In this document: positions 59,716 through 64,000 of the stretch, in pieces
Layout of the letters: each line of letters begins with the position of its first letter
Position numbering within the stretch: the stretch's first letter is position 1
Source: Hyperoplus lanceolatus
Taxonomy: Eukaryota > Chordata > Actinopteri > Uranoscopiformes > Ammodytidae
Direction of reading: 5' to 3'
DNA: 64,000 bases
NCBI GenBank assembly: GCA_026929865.2
Contig: CM049410.1
Location: 7,492,501 to 7,556,500 of the forward strand
The notes under the pieces: generated by a model
The model's database searches: none
The model's input: only the letters and a program-made list of their open reading frames with translations
What the model was told of the DNA's origin: nothing
Program-made: the position numbers and the translations under genes

Positions 59716-60008
59716 TACAGCAGGTTTAGTGAACCTGCGAGTCTCCAGCAATGTCCTTGTGTGACAGCTGTCACTCGTCAAGGCCCTAACTGTTCATTCA
59801 TAATTTCATCGCCCTCATCTTCCCCTGATGTTCCAGTGATATTTGGGTATGATCTACTGCACCAATATAGATAATCTGAAGGATTGTATTGCACATAAAA
59901 TCCAAGCAAACATCATACGCTATGTTGCCATGTTTCTGTGAAGATGCTGACTGTCACAACAAAGCTCTGTGCCACCACAGTCCAAGATCATCTGGGTGCA
60001 CTATCCCC

Positions 60009-60402
60009 GCGTTCCAAATCGCATACTTTCTACTATATAGTATGTAGAAAAAAGGATTAGGATTTAGGATGTCCCGATTCTTGTGGCCAGATTTAGGATG
60101 GTTAGAAGTAGCCGGATGTCCTACTTCATTCGGCCAAGATTGTGGAAAACTGCATCCTATTTGGGCGATTCTGACCCACAATCCGGTGTGCACGTGACGT
60201 GAAGTGACGTCACATTGACGAAGCCTCCATATGAAAACAAACGGGGATGCGCCGGATATAAAAGCAAGAGGCAAGATCAAGGGGCAATGTTATGATGAAA
60301 TAAAAGAGTAAAAGTATGTCCCAATAGTAGGCTATGCCTACTGTATCCTAACTAGATACTTTTTTATCGTCGGATTTAGTATGTATGTTTCTAATTCTGA
60401 AC
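60009..60402. mobile_element. Short TIR element (GCGTTCCAAATCGCATAC ends)
   Basis: The left end GCGTTCCAAATCGCATACTT is intact; the right end (AGTATGTATGTTTCTAATTC) is decayed. A second partial copy with an intact right end lies at 63,370-63,456. This end sequence is common in fish hAT-type short elements. Confidence 0.6.
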
Positions 60403-60666
60403 AACTGCCATCTTAATTTCCCAGGGTACGGTTCCACTCTGACCTCTTCTCAAGGAGCTAGTGGCGGGCGGTGTCATAGTACTTCTGGGAGGATTTAGAC
60501 CTGTCCAGCAGATGCTTTACTTTGTTGGAGTCGTAGGCCTTTGGGACGAGCAGCTGTTGAGCTGTAGGCAATTTGTTTCTGGGCCTTTTACCCATCAGCA
60601 GTTGTGCGGGGGACAAGACTACACTGAGCTTTCAGTGTTTCAACAGTGCGACTACGCTGGTCTTTA

Positions 60667-61853
60667 CAGTTTTTGCCTAATGCATACACACTGATAGTGG
60701 GTGTTAGGCCCAAAGCATCACAATAACTTTGGTGACCATGCCCTAAACACAAGCACCAACCCCACAAACACAAAATATGTGTTTGAAATTCTTCAAAACA
60801 CTTCTTGCAAAACACTACACAGTTTTTAAACAAGACACATTGTTCAAAAATGAAATCTCCTGCAATCATTGGGAAAACACATCTATGTAAAATACTAAAC
60901 ACATCCAAACTTGGAAAAGCACACAGACATGAAATGTACAAAATAAAGCTAATTGAATACCAATCAGTGTGTGCCTTAGCATTACAAATAGACTTCAGGT
61001 GAGCTCAGCTTCTTTGTGAGACAGTAAGAGTCAGGGGAAGAGGACAAGAGAGAGCGGTAGGAGGACGAGGACAACGAAGGCAACAGACGGAGACTGGGTC
61101 ACATAGTGGACCATGTTATAGATCATGGCCTATCAATGTAGGAGCCTGGGCAGAAAGTCCAGCCCAACTACACAATAGCTCCATAATTAGGTAATTTAGA
61201 CTGGATATCAGGAATATTTTTCACTGTTGGCTCTCAAAGGATGAAATTGCATGTGATGTCGATGGCATCACGATGTGGCCAGACGCAAGCGTGAGGCGGT
61301 ATCCAAAGGGTTCATAATCCACCTGCCCCATTCCTTACAACACTGTTTTTTTTATTTTCTCATAATTGTTTCAGAGTTTACAGTATAGTGATACACTGAA
61401 TTGCTCCTTGAACTGCATCCTACCTATTGTTTTTTTTTTGTTTGCCAAAACCATGACATCGCAAAATACACTTTTTTTTCCAGAAGCTTTTTTATTTTTA
61501 TATTCATATGTCTAGATCAACTGTAGTGAATCAATCTTTCACAAAAAAAAAATCAGTATGAGACTTCTAAAATCAAAAACCATCCAAAGTACTGAATACA
61601 GCTGTGTTTTGCATAAAGCACATCTGTGTGTTGTTGCTGTTTGGAAAGAGTAATTCAAAGGTGCATGTGTGTATTGTTTTGATGCTAAAACCAGTTTTGA
61701 GATGGGATTGTTATGTTTTGTTTCAAGAGTTTCATTTTGCCGTATAAGTTAGAAGTTTATCTTCATGTGCTTTGTCTCATTCGGCCTGCGTGTTAAGTTT
61801 TGACACAGTGGGCCAAAGTCTGCAACATGTGTGTAAGCAATCGGCAAAAACTG
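60667..61853 (+). mobile_element. Internally deleted Tc1/IS630-type transposon
   Basis: TA flanks inverted ends CAGTTTTTGCC with matching subterminal TACACAC (left) and GTGTGTAAGC (right). Inside, plus-strand remnants of a DDE transposase read HIVDHVIDHGLSM then EPGQKVQPN (N-terminal helix-turn-helix region). Shortly after comes NIFHCWLSKDEIACDVDGI with MWPDASVRRYPK (C-terminal end). The catalytic middle is missing. The left third is rich in AAACAC words. Confidence 0.75.
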
Positions 61854-62025
61854 TAAGTAATGTCCACTAGCAGCAAATAGTTTTTACCACCGACTCATAA
61901 ATTCCAGAGACCACCTATTTGAACAGGAGTTACTGTTGGTATAAGTAGCAGTCTAGGGAGTCTGTTTTGGAACTCTGCACGTTTGTGCTCTTATTTCAGC
62001 ACTCATGCCTGGCTAGTAAAGCACT

Positions 62026-63040
62026 TCACACGACGTCATCTGTGCTTTTTACAAACCCTAGGTGGGACCGATGTATGAGCTCTAGCATACGGTGTCTCAT
62101 AGTGGGAGGCACTACTTTGCAAAGTCCTTTGTACACCAGTGTAAGCTGGAACCTTGAATCCCAGTATGCAACAGCAACAGGAATGTCTCTCATGTGTTCC
62201 GGCCATGCCGCACTGCTGTCATGGGCGCATCCTCTGTATGCGCATCGGGGTGGAGAGCAGGGATATCTTGGAAGATGTCCTTGAGATGTTTGTGGGCATT
62301 GTAGACAGTAACCTGCTTGCCAATGATCAATATTGAATGGTGAAATTTGGAGCATGCATGGACAATAAAGAGCCTTTCCTTCTCTTTAGCGGGTTTCGGC
62401 GTCTGTGGGAGAACTTGAGGAAAAGGCGACAGAACTGTCGTCCTGCAGGAGGACATTTCCCAATCCGCTGCTGACTGCGTCACAAAATATCACAACAGGC
62501 TCTGCTGGATCATATTACTTCAGTACTGGTGGCGGTGAGCACAAGTCTCTGAACCTGTCAAAAGCTTTTTGCTGAGCTGGCTGCCATGAAAACTCCATAT
62601 TGCTTTTGGTGAGTTGACCTATGGTTGCGTCTTCCTCACTGAGGTTTAAAATGAACGTTAAATGACAAATACTTGACACCTGACTGCTTCAACTTTAGCC
62701 GGGTCTAGCTTTAAACCGTCTGCTGTCAGTAAGTGTCCCACATACGGCACCTGGCTTTTACGAATGATGTAGCTTGTGTCTCTCTTGATAACTTTGCTTA
62801 GTTTAACATCATGTGTGTTCACAGCAGCTGCTGCAATCAGAATGGCATCCATGATGCTGTTGGACCTGATATGCCTTCCAGCATGCCATCCATGAACATT
62901 TTTGGGGGCAAATTGAATGCCAAATGTTAGACTGAGCAACCTGAAACTGCCAACTGGCGTGTTAAACCTGGTATTAAAACCGAGGATTGATGAGTCATCA
63001 TCCAGTTCTATCTGTAGAACTCCAGATTCGGCGTCCAGCA
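62026..63040 (-). pseudogene. Decayed Ty3-like retrotransposon pol
   Basis: Coding order on the minus strand is reverse transcriptase (63,040-62,660; VLDAESGVLQIELDDDSS, PYVGHLLTADGLKLDPAK), RNase H (about 62,400-62,250; VTVYNAHKHLKDIF) and integrase zinc-binding region (about 62,120-62,030; MRHRMLELIHRSHLG). RT-RNaseH-IN order fits Ty3-type elements. Several frameshifts and stops; no LTR was found. The 5' side is cut by a fragment of the palindrome-array hAT family. Confidence 0.75.
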
Positions 63041-63151
63041 CAAAAAAAAACCTATGTAGTATGTAACACAAAAAAATAACTTAAATAGTAGGTAACACAT
63101 ATCTATGTAGTATGTACTACAATTGTGTGTACCTTATTGTAAAATGTTACC
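63041..63151. mobile_element. Fragment of the palindrome-array hAT family
   Basis: It contains CTATGTAGTATGTAACACA, TAGTAGGTAACACATA and the end GTGTACCTTATTGTAAAATG before TTACC, matching the right end of 12,252-14,212. Only the last unit and terminal repeat remain. Confidence 0.75.
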
Positions 63152-63369
63152 CAGAGAATATTTTGGCACCTGCAGGACACAACTTCCTCGACAGTGTGCA
63201 TGGAGCAGTTTTCTCTTTAAATGACCTTGTTGAGATTGCTGGGTTTTATACACATTATTGTTTTTTCCCTCCACGCGAGACAGTCCCATGGAGCTGACCC
63301 GTCATGCCCCTTTCACTACGACGCAAAATTCTAGCTAGTTCGGAGCTAGAGCCCAGTTAAAGTCGATGG

Positions 63370-63456
63370 TATGCCTACTGCATGCTAACTAGATTGTTTT
63401 ATGATCAGCTGTAGTATGTAGAATAGAAAGAAGAAAGAGTATGCGATTTGGAACGC
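63370..63456. mobile_element. Right end of a GCGTTCCAAATCGCATAC-type short element
   Basis: It shares TATGCCTACTGCATGCTAAC with 60,334-60,353 and ends GTATGCGATTTGGAACGC. The left end is not found. Confidence 0.6.
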
Positions 63457-64000
63457 AGACATTGCCTGCAGCAGGGACAGGCTCTTTCCCTTCAAAACAA
63501 CTGACATAAGAAAAGGAAGTTCCATCTAGTGGCGCACATTTAACAGACTTGTTGTTGCCGTTTACTAGAAAGTTAATGTGTTTTGGGGTAAAGAAGAGAC
63601 GTGATGGCAGAGACATTAATGAGTTATTTTACTCATTGTTAAATAAAATAAATTAGTAACAATTTTTAAAGAAAACAAAAACTGCGCCAATACTCTCTCA
63701 CGCGAGAGCTGTCATTACATTATCGTCAATAGTTCTGTTTGCTGAGTGATTTGCGACACCTTGTGGAGAAAGTTGGGTATACCGGTCCGATCTGGTATTT
63801 ACATTTTTATAACGGCCCACCCCTATTCCATCTTTGGAATAGTTTGTTTTTGTAGTGTTGAAATTGACACCGACTCCTTTGGTGAGATTATACGCGTGAT
63901 GTACTTTGCATGACCGACAAACTTATTTATAACTCTTCTTGGTTGTCACTGTTTGATGACATCATGCCTCTGTCTCTGTTCCTCCCTTATCTCTGTCTGT
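63457..64000. other. Gene-free stretch at window end
   Basis: No coding or repeat feature was recognised. Confidence 0.45.

Noticed and set aside
60009-63456. One large 3.4-kb element bounded by GCGTTCCAAATCGC ends
   Set aside because: Both sides also contain the same inner block in the same orientation, so these are two separate short elements; the flanks do not match.

Overview
The window is nuclear DNA from a ray-finned fish, almost certainly a teleost. It holds intron-containing vertebrate genes (coa3, nags, a PYD-NACHT-LRR-B30.2 receptor, a two-domain C-type lectin) set among transposon families typical of teleosts: L1/Tx1-like and L2-like LINEs, a tRNA-derived SINE, PIF/Harbinger-, hAT- and Tc1-type short DNA transposons, a solo LTR and a decayed Ty3-like element. 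I cannot name the species.

Layout. 1-4.1 kb: decayed LINEs, mainly one L1-like ORF2 on the minus strand. 4.4-7.4 kb and 18.1-21.9 kb: two copies of a duplicated segment, each with a small secreted-protein gene of a family I do not recognise, with a CCAAT box, TATA box, short exons and a poly(A) signal. 6.3-19.9 kb: dense transposon insertions, including a 1.96 kb hAT-like element filled with about 68-bp palindromic units (12,252-14,212) and a nested pair of Harbinger-like elements that split the upstream region of gene copy 2. 11.1-12.2 kb: coding fragments resembling CCDC106. 25.3-26.7 kb (-): secreted C-type lectin. 31.0-32.8 kb (-): coa3. 33.9-41.5 kb (-): intact NLR. 42.3-50.4 kb: three long terminal-inverted-repeat elements and an unclassified repeat. 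52.2-57.9 kb (-): nags, with three DNA transposons in its last intron. 58.8-63.5 kb: more DNA transposons and a Ty3-like remnant.

The four clear genes each read through all exons in frame, with splice sites that agree in phase. COA3 acts in cytochrome c oxidase assembly; NAGS makes N-acetylglutamate, the activator of carbamoyl-phosphate synthetase; the NLR and the lectin look like immune receptors. There is no operon logic. The neighbourhood is four independent minus-strand genes plus a recent duplicate pair.

The two strongest candidates for undescribed biology are the duplicated Cys-free, Tyr/Pro/Gly/Ser-rich secreted gene family and the palindrome-array hAT element. Because one duplicated copy lacks insertions present in the other, the window also supplies natural empty sites that fix the ends and target duplications of three transposon families. 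Identities quoted are by eye; no database search was run.
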